Positions 37,514-51,835 of a DNA stretch of 64,000 bases are shown here, piece by piece. Numbering within the stretch: position 1 is the stretch's first letter; the number at the start of each line of letters is the position of its first letter. Under the pieces are notes generated by a model. That model was not told where the DNA came from, did not search any database, and worked only from the letters and a program-made list of their open reading frames with translations. The stretch spans positions 14,059,104 to 14,123,103 of the forward strand of contig NC_079976.1 in the NCBI RefSeq assembly GCF_029852145.1, written 5' to 3'. The position numbers were made by a program, and so were the translations under genes. The stretch comes from Microplitis mediator. Taxonomy: Eukaryota; Arthropoda; Insecta; Hymenoptera; Braconidae.

Positions 37514-40500
37514 TTTCTTAATCTGACATAGTTGTCTTTTATATTATATTTTTGGCTCTTAAGTTTACCACCATAACTTAAGTTTTTTCAATATGTGCCA
37601 TTATGTTTAGTAGTTTTTGTCTTTTGTACGTTAACATATAAAATTGTAAGCATTTGTATGCGTACTTTATGAACAGCCGACAACTCATACTAGTACGAGC
37701 CGGCGTTAAAATGAATTGTTATTTTCATTTAAATAACATACAAGTATATGGCGGTGGATAGTTTGCAAAGTACTATCACTTAATTTTCTGCCAATCAGTT
37801 GTACTTTGTGTCATTTTTTGTCATATCTAAATTTTTTCCTTTTTTTTTCTTAATCTGACATAGTTGTCTTTTATATTATATTTTTGGCTCTTAAGTTTAC
37901 CACCATAACTTAAGTTTTTTCAATATGTGCCATTATGTTTAGTAGTTTTTGTCTTTTGTACGTTATCATATAAAATTGTAAGCATTTGTATGCGTACTTT
38001 ATGAACAGCCGACAACTCATACTAGTACGAGCCGGCGTTAAAATAAATTGTTATTTTCATTCAAATAACATACAAGTATATGGCGGCGGATAGTTTGCAA
38101 AGTACTATCACTTAATTTTTTGCCAATCACTTGTACTTTGTGTCATTTTTTGACATCTATAAATTTTTTCTTTTTTTTTTCTTAATCTGACATAGTTGTC
38201 TTTTATATTATATTTTTGGCTCTTAAGTTTACCACCATAACTTAAGTTTTTTCAATATGTGCCATTATGTTTAGTAGTTTTTGTCTTTTGTACGTTAACA
38301 TATAAAATTGTAAGCATTTGTATGCGTACTTTATGAACAGCCGACAACTCATACTAGTACGAGCCGGCGTTAAAATGAATTGTTATTTTCATTCAAATAA
38401 CATGCAAGTATATGGCGGCGGATAGTTTGCAACGTACTATCACTTAATTTTTTGCCAATCAGTTGTACTTTGTGTCATTTTTTGACATATATAAATTTTT
38501 TCCTTTTTTTTTCTTAATCTGACATAGTTGTCTTCTATATTATATTTTTGGCTGTTAAGTTTACCACCATAACTTAAGTTTTTTCAATATGTGCCATTAT
38601 GTTTAGTAGTTTTTGTCTTTTGTACGTTAACATATAAAATTGTAAGCATTTGTATGCGTACTTTATGAACAGCCGACAACTCATACTAGTACGAGCCGGC
38701 GTTAAAATGAATTGTTATTTTCATTCAAATAACATGCAAGTATATGGCGGCGGATAGTTTGCAGAGTACTATCACTTAATTTTTTGCCAATCACTTGTAC
38801 TTTGTGTCATTTTTTGACATATATAAATTTTTTCCTTTATTTTTCTTAATCTGACATAGTTGTCTTTTATATTATATTTTTGGCTCTTAAGTTTACCACC
38901 ATAACTTAAGTTTTTTCAATATGTGCCATTATGTTTAGTAGTTTTTGTCTTTTGTACGTTAACATATAAAATTGTAAGCATTTGTATGCTTACTTTATGA
39001 ACAGCCGACAACTCATACTAGTACGAGCCGGCGTTCAAATGAATTGTTATTTTCATTCAAATAACATACAAGTATATGGTGGCGGATACTTTGCAAAGTA
39101 CTATCACTTAATTTTTTGCCAATCAGTTGTACTTTGTGTCATTTTTTGACATATATAAATTTTTTTCTTTTTTTTTCTTAATCTGACATAGTTGTCTTTC
39201 ATATTATATTTTCAGCTCTTAAGTTTACCACCATAACTTAAGTTTTTTCAATATGTGCCATTATGTTTAGTAGTTTCTGTCTTTTGTACGTTATCATATA
39301 AAATTGTAAGCATTTGTATGCGTACTTTATGAACAGCCGAACACTCATACTAGTACGAGCCGGCGTTAAAAGGAATTGTTATTTTCATTCAAATAACATA
39401 CAAGTATATGGCGGCGGATAGTTTGCAACGTACTATCACTTAATTTTTTGCCAATCACTTGTACTTTGTGTCATTTTTTGACATATATAAATTTTTTTCT
39501 TTTTTTTTCTTAATCTGACATAGTTGTCTTTTATATTATATTTTTAGCTCTTAAGTTTACCACCATAACTTAAGTTTTTTCAATATGTGCCATTATGTTT
39601 AGTAGTTTTTGTCTTTTGTACGTTATCATATAAAATTGTAAGCATTTGTATGCGTACTTTATGAACAGCCGAACACTCATACTAGTACGAGCCGGCGTTA
39701 AAATGAATTGTTATTTTCATTCAAATAACATACAAGTATATGGCGGCGGATAGTTTGCAACGTACTATCACTTAATTTTTTGCCAATCACTTGTACTTTG
39801 TGTCATTTTTTGACATCTATAAATTTTTTCTTTTTTTTTTCTTAATCTGACATAGTTGTCTTTTATATTATATTTTTGGCTCTTAAGTTTACCACCATAA
39901 CTTAAGTTTTTTCAATATGTGCCATTATGTTTAGTAGTTTTTGTCTTTTGTACGTTAACATATAAAATTGTAAGCATTTGTATGCTTACTTTATGAACAG
40001 CCGACAACTCATACTAGTACGAGCCGGCGTTCGAATGAATTGTTATTTTCATTCAAATAACATACAAGTATATGGTGGCGGATACTTTGCAAAGTACTAT
40101 CACTTAATTTTTTGCCAATCAGTTGTACTTTGTGTCATTTTTTGACATATATAAATTTTTTTCTTTTTTTTTCTTAATCTGACATAGTTGTCTTTTATAT
40201 TATATTTTTAGCTCTTAAGTTTACCACCATAACTTAAGTTTTTTCAATATGTGCCATTATGTTTAGTAGTTTTTGTCTTTTGTACGTTAACATATAAAAT
40301 TGTAAGCATTTGTATGCGTACTTTATGAACAGCCGACAACTCATACTAGTACGAGCCGGCGTTAAAATGAATTGTTATTTTCATTCAAATAACATACAAG
40401 TATATGGCGGCGGATAGTTTGCAAAGTACTATCACTTAATTTTTTGCCAATCAGTTGTACTTTGTGTCATTTTTTGACATCTATAAATTTTTTCCTTTTT

Positions 40501-41977
40501 TTTTCTTAATCTGACATAGTTGTCTTTTATATTATATTTTTGGCTCTTAAGTTTACCACCATAACTTAAGTTTTTTCAATATGTGCCATTATGTTTAGTA
40601 GTTTTTGTCTTTTGTACGTTAACATATAAAATTGTAAGCATTTGTATGCGTACTTTATGAACAGCCGACAACTCATACTAGTACGAGCCGGCGTTAAAAT
40701 GAATTGTTATTTTCATTTAAATAACATACAAGTATATGGCGGTGGATAGTTTGCAAAGTACTATCACTTAATTTTCTGCCAATCAGTTGTACTTTGTGTC
40801 ATTTTTTGTCATATCTAAATTTTTTCCTTTTTTTTTCTTAATCTGACATAGTTGTCTTTTATATTATATTTTTGGCTCTTAAGTTTACCACCATAACTTA
40901 AGTTTTTTCAATATGTGCCATTATGTTTAGTAGTTTTTGTCTTTTGTACGTTATCATATAAAATTGTAAGCATTTGTATGCGTACTTTATGAACAGCCGA
41001 CAACTCATACTAGTACGAGCCGGCGTTAAAATAAATTGTTATTTTCATTCAAATAACATACAAGTATATGGCGGCGGATAGTTTGCAAAGTACTATCACT
41101 TAATTTTTTGCCAATCACTTGTACTTTGTGTCATTTTTTGACATCTATAAATTTTTTCTTTTTTTTTTCTTAATCTGACATAGTTGTCTTTTATATTATA
41201 TTTTTGGCTCTTAAGTTTACCACCATAACTTAAGTTTTTTCAATATGTGCCATTATGTTTAGTAGTTTTTGTCTTTTGTACGTTAACATATAAAATTGTA
41301 AGCATTTGTATGCGTACTTTATGAACAGCCGACAACTCATACTAGTACGAGCCGGCGTTAAAATGAATTGTTATTTTCATTCAAATAACATGCAAGTATA
41401 TGGCGGCGGATAGTTTGCAACGTACTATCACTTAATTTTTTGCCAATCAGTTGTACTTTGTGTCATTTTTTGACATATATAAATTTTTTCCTTTTTTTTT
41501 CTTAATCTGACATAGTTGTCTTCTATATTATATTTTTGGCTGTTAAGTTTACCACCATAACTTAAGTTTTTTCAATATGTGCCATTATGTTTAGTAGTTT
41601 TTGTCTTTTGTACGTTAACATATAAAATTGTAAGCATTTGTATGCTTACTTTATGAACAGCCGACAACTCATACTAGTACGAGCCGGCGTTAAAATGAAT
41701 TGTTATTTTCATTCAAATAACATACAAGTATATGGCGGCGGATAGGTTGCAAAGTACTATCACTTAATTTTTTGCCAATCAGTTCTAGTTTGTGTCACTT
41801 TTTTACATATATAAATTTTTTTCTTTTTTTTTCTTAATCTGACATAGTTGTCTTTTATATTTTATTTTTGGCTCTTAAGTTTACCACCATAACTGAAGTT
41901 TTTTCAATATGTGCTATTACGTTTAGTAGTTTTTGTCTTTTGTACGTTAACATATAAAATTGTAAGCATTTGTATGC
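37514..41977. repeat. Block R, second copy
   Basis: This is the partner of 31870-36333 at offset 5644. The first mismatch at the right end is 41978 (T) against 36334 (G). To the right, the sequence continues as block Q (offset 20918 from 21.06 kb) without a visible break. Confidence 0.9.
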
Positions 41978-44900
41978 TTACTTTATGAACAGCCGCCAAC
42001 TCATACTAGTACGAGCCAGTGTTAAAATAAATTGTTATTTTCATTCAAATAACATACAAGTATATGGTGGCGGATACTTTGCAAAGTACTATCACTTAAT
42101 TTTTTGCCAATCAGTTGTACTTTGTGTCATTTTTCGACATCTATAAATTTTTTCCTTTTTTTTTCTTAATCTGACATAGTTGTCTTTTATATTATATTTT
42201 TGGCTCTTAAGTTTACCACCATAACTTAAGTTCTTTCAATATGTGCCATTATGTTTAGTAGTTTTTGTCTTTTGTACGTTAACATATAAAATTGTAAGCA
42301 TTTGTATGCGTACTTTATGAACAGCCGACAACTCATACTAGTACGAGCCGGCGTTAAAATGAATTGTTATTTTCATTCAAATAACATACAAGTATATGGC
42401 GGCGGATAGTTTGCAAAGTACTATCACTTAATTTTTTGCCAATCAGTTGTACTTTGTGTCATTTTTTGACATCTATAAATTTTTTCCTTTTTTTTTCTTA
42501 ATCTGACATAGTTGTCTTTTATATTATATTTTTGGCTCTCAAGTTTACCACCATAACTTAAGTTTTTTCAATATGTGCCATTATGTTCAGTAGTTTTTGT
42601 CTTTTGTACGTTAACATATAAAATTGTAAGCATTTGTATGCTTACTTTATGAACAGCCGACAACTCATACTAGTACGAGCCGGCGTTAAAATGAATTGTT
42701 ATTTTCATTCAAATAACATACAAGTATATGGTGGCGGATACTTTGCAAAGTACTATCACTTAATTTTTTGCCAATCAGTTGTACTTTGTGTCATTTTTTG
42801 ACATATATAAATTTTTTTCTTTTTTTTTCTTAATCTGACATAGTTGTCTTTTATATTATATTTTTAGCTCTTAAGTTTACCACCATAACTTAAGTTTTTT
42901 CAATATGTGCCATTATGTTTAGTAGTTTTTGTCTTTTGTACGTTAACATATAAAATTGTAAGCATTTGTATGCGTACTTTATGAACAGCCGACAACTCAT
43001 ACTAGTACGAGCCGGCGTTAAAATGAATTGTTATTTTCATTCAAATAACATACAAGTATATGGCGGCGGATAGTTTGCAAAGTACTATCACTTAATTTTT
43101 TGCCAATCAGTTGTACTTTGTGTCATTTTTTGACATCTATAAATTTTTTCCTTTTTTTTTCTTAATCTGACATAGTTGTCTTTTATATTATATTTTTGGC
43201 TCTTAAGTTTACCACCATAACTTAAGTTTTTTCAATATGTGCCATTATGTTTAGTAGTTTTTGTCTTTTGTACGTTATCATATAAAATTGTAAGCATTTG
43301 TATGCGTACTTTATGAACAGCCGACAACTCATACTAGTACGAGCCGGCGTTAAAATAAATTGTTATTTTCATTCAAATAACATACAAGTATATGGCGGCG
43401 GATAGTTTGCAAAGTACTATCACTTAATTTTCTGCCAATCAGTTGTACTTTGTGTCATTTTTTGTCATATCTAAATTTTTTCCTTTTTTTTTCTTAATCT
43501 GACATAGTTGTCTTTTATATTATATTTTTGGCTCTTAAGTTTACCACCATAACTTAAGTTTTTTCAATATGTGCCATTATGTTTAGTAGTTTTTGTCTTT
43601 TGTACGTTATCATATAAAATTGTAAGCATTTGTATGCGTACTTTATGAACAGCCGACAACTCATACTAGTACGAGCCGGCGTTAAAATAAATTGTTATTT
43701 TCATTCAAATAACATACAAGTATATGGCGGCGGATAGTTTGCAAAGTACTATCACTTAATTTTTTGCCAATCACTTGTACTTTGTGTCATTTTTTGACAT
43801 CTATAAATTTTTTCTTTTTTTTTTCTTAATCTGACATAGTTGTCTTTTATATTATATTTTTGGCTCTTAAGTTTACCACCATAACTTAAGTTTTTTCAAT
43901 ATGTGCCATTATGTTTAGTAGTTTTTGTCTTTTGTACGTTAACATATAAAATTGTAAGCATTTGTATGCGTACTTTATGAACAGCCGACAACTCATACTA
44001 GTACGAGCCGGCGTTAAAATGAATTGTTATTTTCATTCAAATAACATGCAAGTATATGGCGGCGGATAGTTTGCAACGTACTATCACTTAATTTTTTGCC
44101 AATCAGTTGTACTTTGTGTCATTTTTTGACATATATAAATTTTTTCCTTTTTTTTTCTTAATCTGACATAGTTGTCTTCTATATTATATTTTTGGCTGTT
44201 AAGTTTACCACCATAACTTAAGTTTTTTCAATATGTGCCATTATGTTTAGTAGTTTTTGTCTTTTGTACGTTAACATATAAAATTGTAAGCATTTGTATG
44301 CTTACTTTATGAACAGCCGACAACTCATACTAGTACGAGCCGGCGTTAAAATGAATTGTTATTTTCATTCAAATAACATACAAGTATATGGCGGCGGATA
44401 GGTTGCAAAGTACTATCACTTAATTTTTTGCCAATCAGTTCTAGTTTGTGTCACTTTTTTACATATATAAATTTTTTTCTTTTTTTTTCTTAATCTGACA
44501 TAGTTGTCTTTTATATTTTATTTTTGGCTCTTAAGTTTACCACCATAACTTAAGTTTTTTCAATATGTGCTATTACGTTTAGTAGTTTTTGTCTTTTGTA
44601 CGTTAACATATAAAATTGTAAGCATTTGTATGCTTACTTTATGAACAGCCGCCAACTCATACTAGTACGAGCCAGTGTTAAAATAAATTGTTATTTTCAT
44701 TCAAATAACATACAAGTATATGGTGGCGGATACTTTGCAAAGTACTATCACTTAATTTTTTGCCAATCAGTTGTACTTTGTGTCATTTTTCGACATCTAT
44801 AAATTTTTTCCTTTTTTTTTCTTAATCTGACATAGTTGTCTTTTATATTATATTTTTGGCTCTTAAGTTTACCACCATAACTTAAGTTCTTTCAATATGT

Positions 44901-45979
44901 GCCATTATGTTTAGTAGTTTTTGTCTTTTGTACGTTAACATATAAAATTGTAAGCATTTGTATGCGTACTTTATGAACAGCCGACAACTCATACTAGTAC
45001 GAGCCGGCGTTAAAATGAATTGTTATTTTCATTCAAATAACATACAAGTATATGGCGGCGGATAGTTTGCAAAGTACTATCACTTAATTTTTTGCCAATC
45101 AGTTGTACTTTGTGTCATTTTTTGACATCTATAAATTTTTTCCTTTTTTTTTCTTAATCTGACATAGTTGTCTTTTATATTATATTTTTGGCTCTCAAGT
45201 TTACCACCATAACTTAAGTTTTTTCAATATGTGCCATTATGTTCAGTAGTTTTTGTCTTTTGTACGTTAACATATAAAATTGTAAGCATTTGTATGCTTA
45301 CTTTATGAACAGCCGACAACTCATACTAGTACGAGCCGGCGTTAAAATGAATTGTTATTTTCATTCAAATAACATACAAGTATATGGCGGCGGATAGTTT
45401 GCAAAGTACTATCACTTAATTTTTTTCCAATCAGTTGTACTTTGTGTCATTTTATGACATATATAAATTTTTTCCTTTTTTTTTCTCAATCTGACATAGT
45501 TGTCTTTTATATTATATTTATGGCTCTTAAGTTTACCACCATAACTTAAGTTTTTTCAATATGTGCCATTATGTTTAGTAGTTTTTGTCTTTTGTACGTT
45601 AACATATAAAATTGTAAGCATTTGTATGCGTACTTTATGAACAGCCGACAACTCATACTAGTACGAGCCGGCGTTAAAATGAATTGTTATTTTCATTCAA
45701 ATAACATGCAAGTATATGGCGGCGGATAGTTTGCAGAGTACTATCACTTAATTTTTTGCCAATCACTTGTACTTTGTGTCATTTTTTGACATATATAAAT
45801 TTTTTCCTTTATTTTTCTTAATCTGACATAGTTGTCTTTTATATTATATTTTTGGCTCTTAAGTTTACCACCATAACTTAAGTTTTTTCAATATGTGCCA
45901 TTATGTTTAGTAGTTTTTGTCTTTTGTACGTTAACATATAAAATTGTAAGCATTTGTATGCTTACTTTATGAACAGCCG
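38558..45979. repeat. Block Q, second copy
   Basis: This is the partner of 17640-25061 at offset 20918. The left end follows the GCTGTTAAG copy at 38551, where the first Q copy has a different base. The right end is 45980, where this copy continues as GACAACTC and the other changes to GCCAACTC. It includes the 8-monomer repeat seen at 20.6-24.9 kb (42016 and 44672). Confidence 0.92.
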
Positions 45980-48900
45980 ACAACTCATACTAGTACGAGC
46001 CGGCGTTCAAATGAATTGTTATTTTCATTCAAATAACATACAAGTATATGGTGGCGGATACTTTGCAAAGTACTATCACTTAATTTTTTGCCAATCAGTT
46101 GTACTTTGTGTCATTTTTTGACATATATAAATTTTTTTCTTTTTTTTTCTTAATCTGACATAGTTGTCTTTCATATTATATTTTTAGCTCTTAAGTTTAC
46201 CACCATAACTTAAGTTTTTTCAATATGTGCCATTATGTTTAGTAGTTTTTGTCTTTTGTACGTTATCATATAAAATTGTAAGCATTTGTATGCGTACTTT
46301 ATGAACAGCCGAACACTCATACTAGTACGAGCCGGCGTTAAAATGAATTGTTATTTTCATTCAAATAACATACAAGTATATGGCGGCGGATAGTTTGCAA
46401 CGTACTATCACTTAATTTTTTGCCAATCAGTTGTACTTTGTGTCATTTTTTGACATATATAAATTTTTTTCTTTTTTTTTCTTAATCTGACATAGTTGTC
46501 TTTTATATTATATTTTTGGCTCTTAAGTTTACCACCATAACTTAAGTTTTTTCAATATGTGCCATTATGTTTAGTAGTTTTTGTCTTTTGTACGTTAACA
46601 TATAAAATTGTAAGCATTTGTATGCGTACTTTATGAACAGCCGACAACTCATACTAGTACGAGCCGGCGTTAAAATGAATTGTTATTTTCATTCAAATAA
46701 CATACAAGTATATGGCGGCGGATAGTTTGCAAAGTACTATCACTTAATTTTTTGCCAATCAGTTGTACTTTGTGTCATTTTTTGACATCTATAAATTTTT
46801 TCCTTTTTTTTTCTTAATCTGACATAGTTGTCTTTTATATTATATTTTTGGCTCTCAAGTTTACCACCATAACTTAAGTTTTTTCAATATGTGCCATTAT
46901 GTTCAGTAGTTTTTGTCTTTTGTACGTTAACATATAAAATTGTAAGCATTTGTATGCTTACTTTATGAACAGCCGACAACTCATACTAGTACGAGCCGGC
47001 GTTAAAATGAATTGTTATTTTCATTTAAATAACATACAAGTATATGGCGGCGGATAGTTTGCAAAGTACTATCACTTCATTTTTTTCCAATCAGTTGTAC
47101 TTTGTGTCATTTTATGACATATATAAATTTTTTCCTTTTTTTTTCTTAATCTGACATAGTTGTCTTTTATATTATATTTATGGCTCTTAAGTTTACCACC
47201 ATAACTTAAGTTTTTTCAATATGTGCCATTATGTTTAGTAGTTTTTGTCTTTTGTACGTTAACATATAAAATTGTAAGCATTTGTATGCGTACTTTATGA
47301 ACAGCCGACAACTCATACTAGTACGAGCCGGCGTTAAAATGAATTGTTATTTTCATTCAAATAACATGCAAGTATATGGCGGCGGATAGTTTGCAGAGTA
47401 CTATCACTTAATTTTTTGCCAATCACTTGTACTTTGTGTCATTTTTTGACATATATAAATTTTTTCCTTTATTTTTCTTAATCTGACATAGTTGTCTTTT
47501 ATATTATATTTTTGGCTCTTAAGTTTACCACCATAACTTAAGTTTTTTCAATATGTGCCATTATGTTTAGTAGTTTTTGTCTTTTGTACGTTAACATATA
47601 AAATTGTAAGCATTTGTATGCTTACTTTATGAACAGCCGACAACTCATACTAGTACGAGCCGGCGTTCAAATGAATTGTTATTTTCATTCAAATAACATA
47701 CAAGTATATGGTGGCGGATACTTTGCAAAGTACTATCACTTAATTTTTTGCCAATCAGTTGTACTTTGTGTCATTTTTTTACATATATAAATTTTTTTCT
47801 TTTTTTTTCTTAATCTGACATAGTTGTCTTTCATATTATATTTTTAGCTCTTAAGTTTACCACCATAACTTAAGTTTTTTCAATATGTGCCATTATGTTT
47901 AGTAGTTTTTGTCTTTTGTACGTTATCATATAAAATTGTAAGCATTTGTATGCGTACTTTATGAACAGCCGAACACTCATACTAGTACGAGCCGGCGTTA
48001 AAATGAATTGTTATTTTCATTCAAATAACATACAAGTATATGGCGACGGATAGTTTGCAACGTACTATCACTTAATTTTTTGCCAATCACTTGTACTTTG
48101 TGTCATTTTTTGACATCTATAAATTTTTTCTTTTTTTTTTCTTAATCTGACATAGTTGTCTTTTATATTATATTTTTGGCTCTTAAGTTTACCACCATAA
48201 CTTAAGTTTTTTCAATATGTGCCATTATGTTTAGTAGTTTTTGTCTTTTGTACGTTAACATATAAAATTGTAAGCATTTGTATGCTTACTTTATGAACAG
48301 CCGACAACTCATACTAGTACGAGCCGGCGTTCAAATGAATTGTTATTTTCATTCAAATAACATACAAGTATATGGTGGCGGATACTTTGCAAAGTACTAT
48401 CACTTAATTTTTTGCCAATTAGTTGTACTTTGTGTCATTTTTTGACATATATAAATTTTTTTCTTTTTTTTTCTTAATCTGACATAGTTGTCTTTTATAT
48501 TATATTTTTAGCTCTTAAGTTTACCACCATAACTTAAGTTTTTTCAATATGTGCCATTATGTTTAGTAGTTTTTGTCTTTTGTACGTTAACATATAAAAT
48601 TGTAAGCATTTGTATGCGTACTTTATGAACAGCCGACAACTCATACTAGTACGAGCCGGCGTTAAAATGAATTGTTATTTTCATTCAAATAACATACAAG
48701 TATATGGCGGCGGATAGTTTGCAAAGTACTATCACTTAATTTTTTGCCAATCAGTTGTACTTTGTGTCATTTTTTGACATCTATAAATTTTTTCCTTTTT
48801 TTTTCTTAATCTGACATAGTTGTCTTTTATATTATATTTTTGGCTCTTAAGTTTACCACCATAACTTAAGTTTTTTCAATCTGTGCCATTATGTTTAGTA

Positions 48901-49790
48901 GTTTTTGTCTTTTGTACGTTAACAAATAAAATTGTAAGCATTTGTATGCGTACTTTATGAACAGCCGACAACTCATACTAGTACGAGCCGGCGTTAAAAT
49001 GAATTGTTATTTTCATTTAAATAACATACAAGTATATGGCGGTGGATAGTTTGCAAAGTACTATCACTTAATTTTCTGCCAATCAGTTGTACTTTGTGTC
49101 ATTTTTTGTCATATCTAAATTTTTTCCTTTTTTTTTCTTAATCTGACATAGTTGTCTTTTATATTATATTTTTGGCTCTTAAGTTTACCACCATAACTTA
49201 AGTTTTTTCAATATGTGCCATTATGTTTAGTAGTTTTTGTCTTTTGTACGTTATCATATAAAATTGTAAGCATTTGTATGCGTACTTTATGAACAGCCGA
49301 CAACTCATACTATTACGAGCCGGCGTTAAAATAAATTGTTATTTTCATTCAAATAACATACAAGTATATGGCGGCGGATAGTTTGCAAAGTACTATCACT
49401 TAATTTTTTGCCAATCACTTGTACTTTGTGTCATTTTTTGACATCTATAAATTTTTTCTTTTTTTTTTCTTAATCTGACATAGTTGTCTTTTATATTATA
49501 TTTTTGGCTCTTAAGTTTACCACCATAACTTAAGTTTTTTCAATATGTGCCATTATGTTTAGTAGTTTTTGTCTTTTGTACGTTAACATATAAAATTGTA
49601 AGCATTTGTATGCGTACTTTATGAACAGCCGACAACTCATACTAGTACGAGCCGGCGTTAAAATGAATTGTTATTTTCATTCAAATAACATGCAAGTATA
49701 TGGCGGCGGATAGTTTGCAACGTACTATCACTTAATTTTTTGCCAATCAGTTGTACTTTGTGTCATTTTTTGACATATATAAATTTTTCC
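44199..49790. repeat. Block T, first copy (about 17 monomers)
   Basis: This block matches 51836-57427 at offset 7637 bp (23 monomers plus one base). Paired markers: CCAGTG 44672/52309, CTCTCAAG 45191/52828 and 46851/54488, AACAAATAAA 48921/56558, GCGGTGG 49039/56676. The match ends near 49.79 kb. The copy spanning 49479-49811 is 333 bp because of an altered C/T run (CCC followed by T). Confidence 0.9.
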
Positions 49791-50985
49791 CTTTTTTTTT
49801 TCTTAATCTGACATAGTTGTCTTCTATATTATATTTTTGGCTGTTAAGTTTACCACCATAACTTAAGTTTTTTCAATATGTGCCATTATGTTTAGTAGTT
49901 TTTGTCTTTTGTACGTTAACATATAAAATTGTAAGCATTTGTATGCTTACTTTATGAACAGCCGACAACTCATACTAGTACGAGCCGGCGTTAAAATGAA
50001 TTGTTATTTTCATTCAAATAACATACAAGTATATGGCGGCGGATAGGTTGCAAAGTACTATCACTTAATTTTTTGCCAATCAGTTCTAGTTTGTGTCACT
50101 TTTTTACATATATAAATTTTTTTCTTTTTTTTTCTTAATCTGACATAGTTGTCTTTTATATTTTATTTTTGGCTCTTAAGTTTACCACCATAACTTAAGT
50201 TCTTTCAATATGTGCCATTATGTTTAGTAGTTTTTGTCTTTTGTACGTTAACATATAAAATTGTAAGCATTTGTATGCGTACTTTATGAACAGCCGACAA
50301 CTCATACTAGTACGAGCCGGCGTTAAAATGAATTGTTATTTTCATTCAAATAACATACAAGTATATGGCGGCGGATAGTTTGCAAAGTACTATCACTTAA
50401 TTTTTTGCCAATCACTTGTACTTTGTGTCATTTTTTGACATCTATAAATTTTTTCTTTTTTTTTTCTTAATCTGACATGGTAGTCTTCTACATTATATTT
50501 TTGGCTCTTAAGTTTATTACCATAACTTAAGTTCTTTCAATATGTGCCATTATGTTTAGTAGTTTTTGTCTTTTGTACGTTAACATATAAAATTGTAAGC
50601 ATTTGTATGCGTACTTTATGAACAGCCGACAACTCATACTAGTACGAGCCGGCGTTAAAATGAATTGTTATTTTCATTCAAATAACATACAAGTATATGG
50701 CGGCGGATAGTTTGCAAAGTACTATCACTTAATTTTTTGCCAATCACTTGTACTTTGTGTCATTTTTTGACATCTATAAATTTTTTCTTTTTTTTTTCTT
50801 AATCTGACATGGTAGTCTTCTACATTATATTTTTGGCTCTTAAGTTTATTACCATTACTTAAGTTCTTTCAATATGTGCCATTATGTTTAGTAGTTTTTG
50901 TCTTTTGTACGTTAACTTATAAAATTGTAAGCATTTGTATGCTTACTTTATGAACAGCCGACAACCCATACTAGTACGAGCCGGC
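47170..50985. repeat. Block U, first copy (about 11.5 monomers)
   Basis: This block matches 57463-61275 at offset 10293 bp, falling to 10292 after the 333-bp copy at 49479-49811. Paired markers: TTTATGGCTC 47178/57471 region, GCAGAG 47393/57686, AACAAAT 48921/59214, GCGGTGG 49039/59332, GCTGTTAAG 49840/60132, GGATAGGTTG 50041/60333, GGTAG 50479/60771. Confidence 0.9.
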
Positions 50986-51835
50986 GTTAAAATGAATTGT
51001 TATTTTCATTCAAATAACATACAAGTATATGGCGGCGGATAGTTTGCAAAGTAAATTCACTTAATTTTTTGCCAATCAGTTGTACTTTGTGTCATTTTTT
51101 GACATCTATAAATTTTTTCCTTTTTTTTTCTTGATCTGACATAGTTGTCTTTTATATTATATTTTTGGCTCTTAAGTTTACCACCATAACTTAAGTTTTT
51201 TCAATATGTGCCATTATGTTTAGTAGTTTTTGTCTTTTGTACGTTAACATATAAAATTGTAAGCATTTGTATGCGTACTTTATGAACAGCCGACAACTCA
51301 TACTAGTACGAGCCGGCGTTAAAATGAATTGTTATTTTCATTTAAATAACATACAAGTATATGGCGGTGGATAGTTTGCAAAGTACTATCACTTAATTTT
51401 CTGCCAATCAGTTGTACTTTGTGTCATTTTTTGTCATATCTAAATTTTTTCCTTTTTTTTTCTTAATCTGACATAGTTGTCTTTTATATTATATTTTTGG
51501 CTCTTAAGTTTACCACCATAACTTAAGTTTTTTCAATATGTGCCATTATGTTTAGTAGTTATTGTCTTTTGTACGTTATCATATAAAATTGTAAGCATTT
51601 GTATGCGTACTTTATGAACAGCCGACAACTCATACTAGTACGAGCCGGCGTTAAAATAAATTGTTATTTTCATTCAAATAACATACAAGTATATGGCGGC
51701 GGATAGTTTGCAAAGTACTATCACTTAATTTTTTGCCAATCAGTTGTACTTTGTGTCATTTTTTGACATCTATAAATTTTTTCTTTTTTTTTTCTTAATC
51801 TGACATAGTTGTCTTTTATATTATATTTTTGGCTC
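49812..51835. repeat. Mixed monomers between the T copies
   Basis: This stretch contains the GGATAGGTTGC monomer (50041), two consecutive GGTAGTCTTCTAC monomers (50479 and 50811, each followed by TTTATTACC), a private GTAAATTCAC near 51052, and a GCGGTGG copy at 51364, 7 monomers plus one base after the one at 49039. The first 1.1 kb recurs at 60.13-61.27 kb. Confidence 0.8.
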
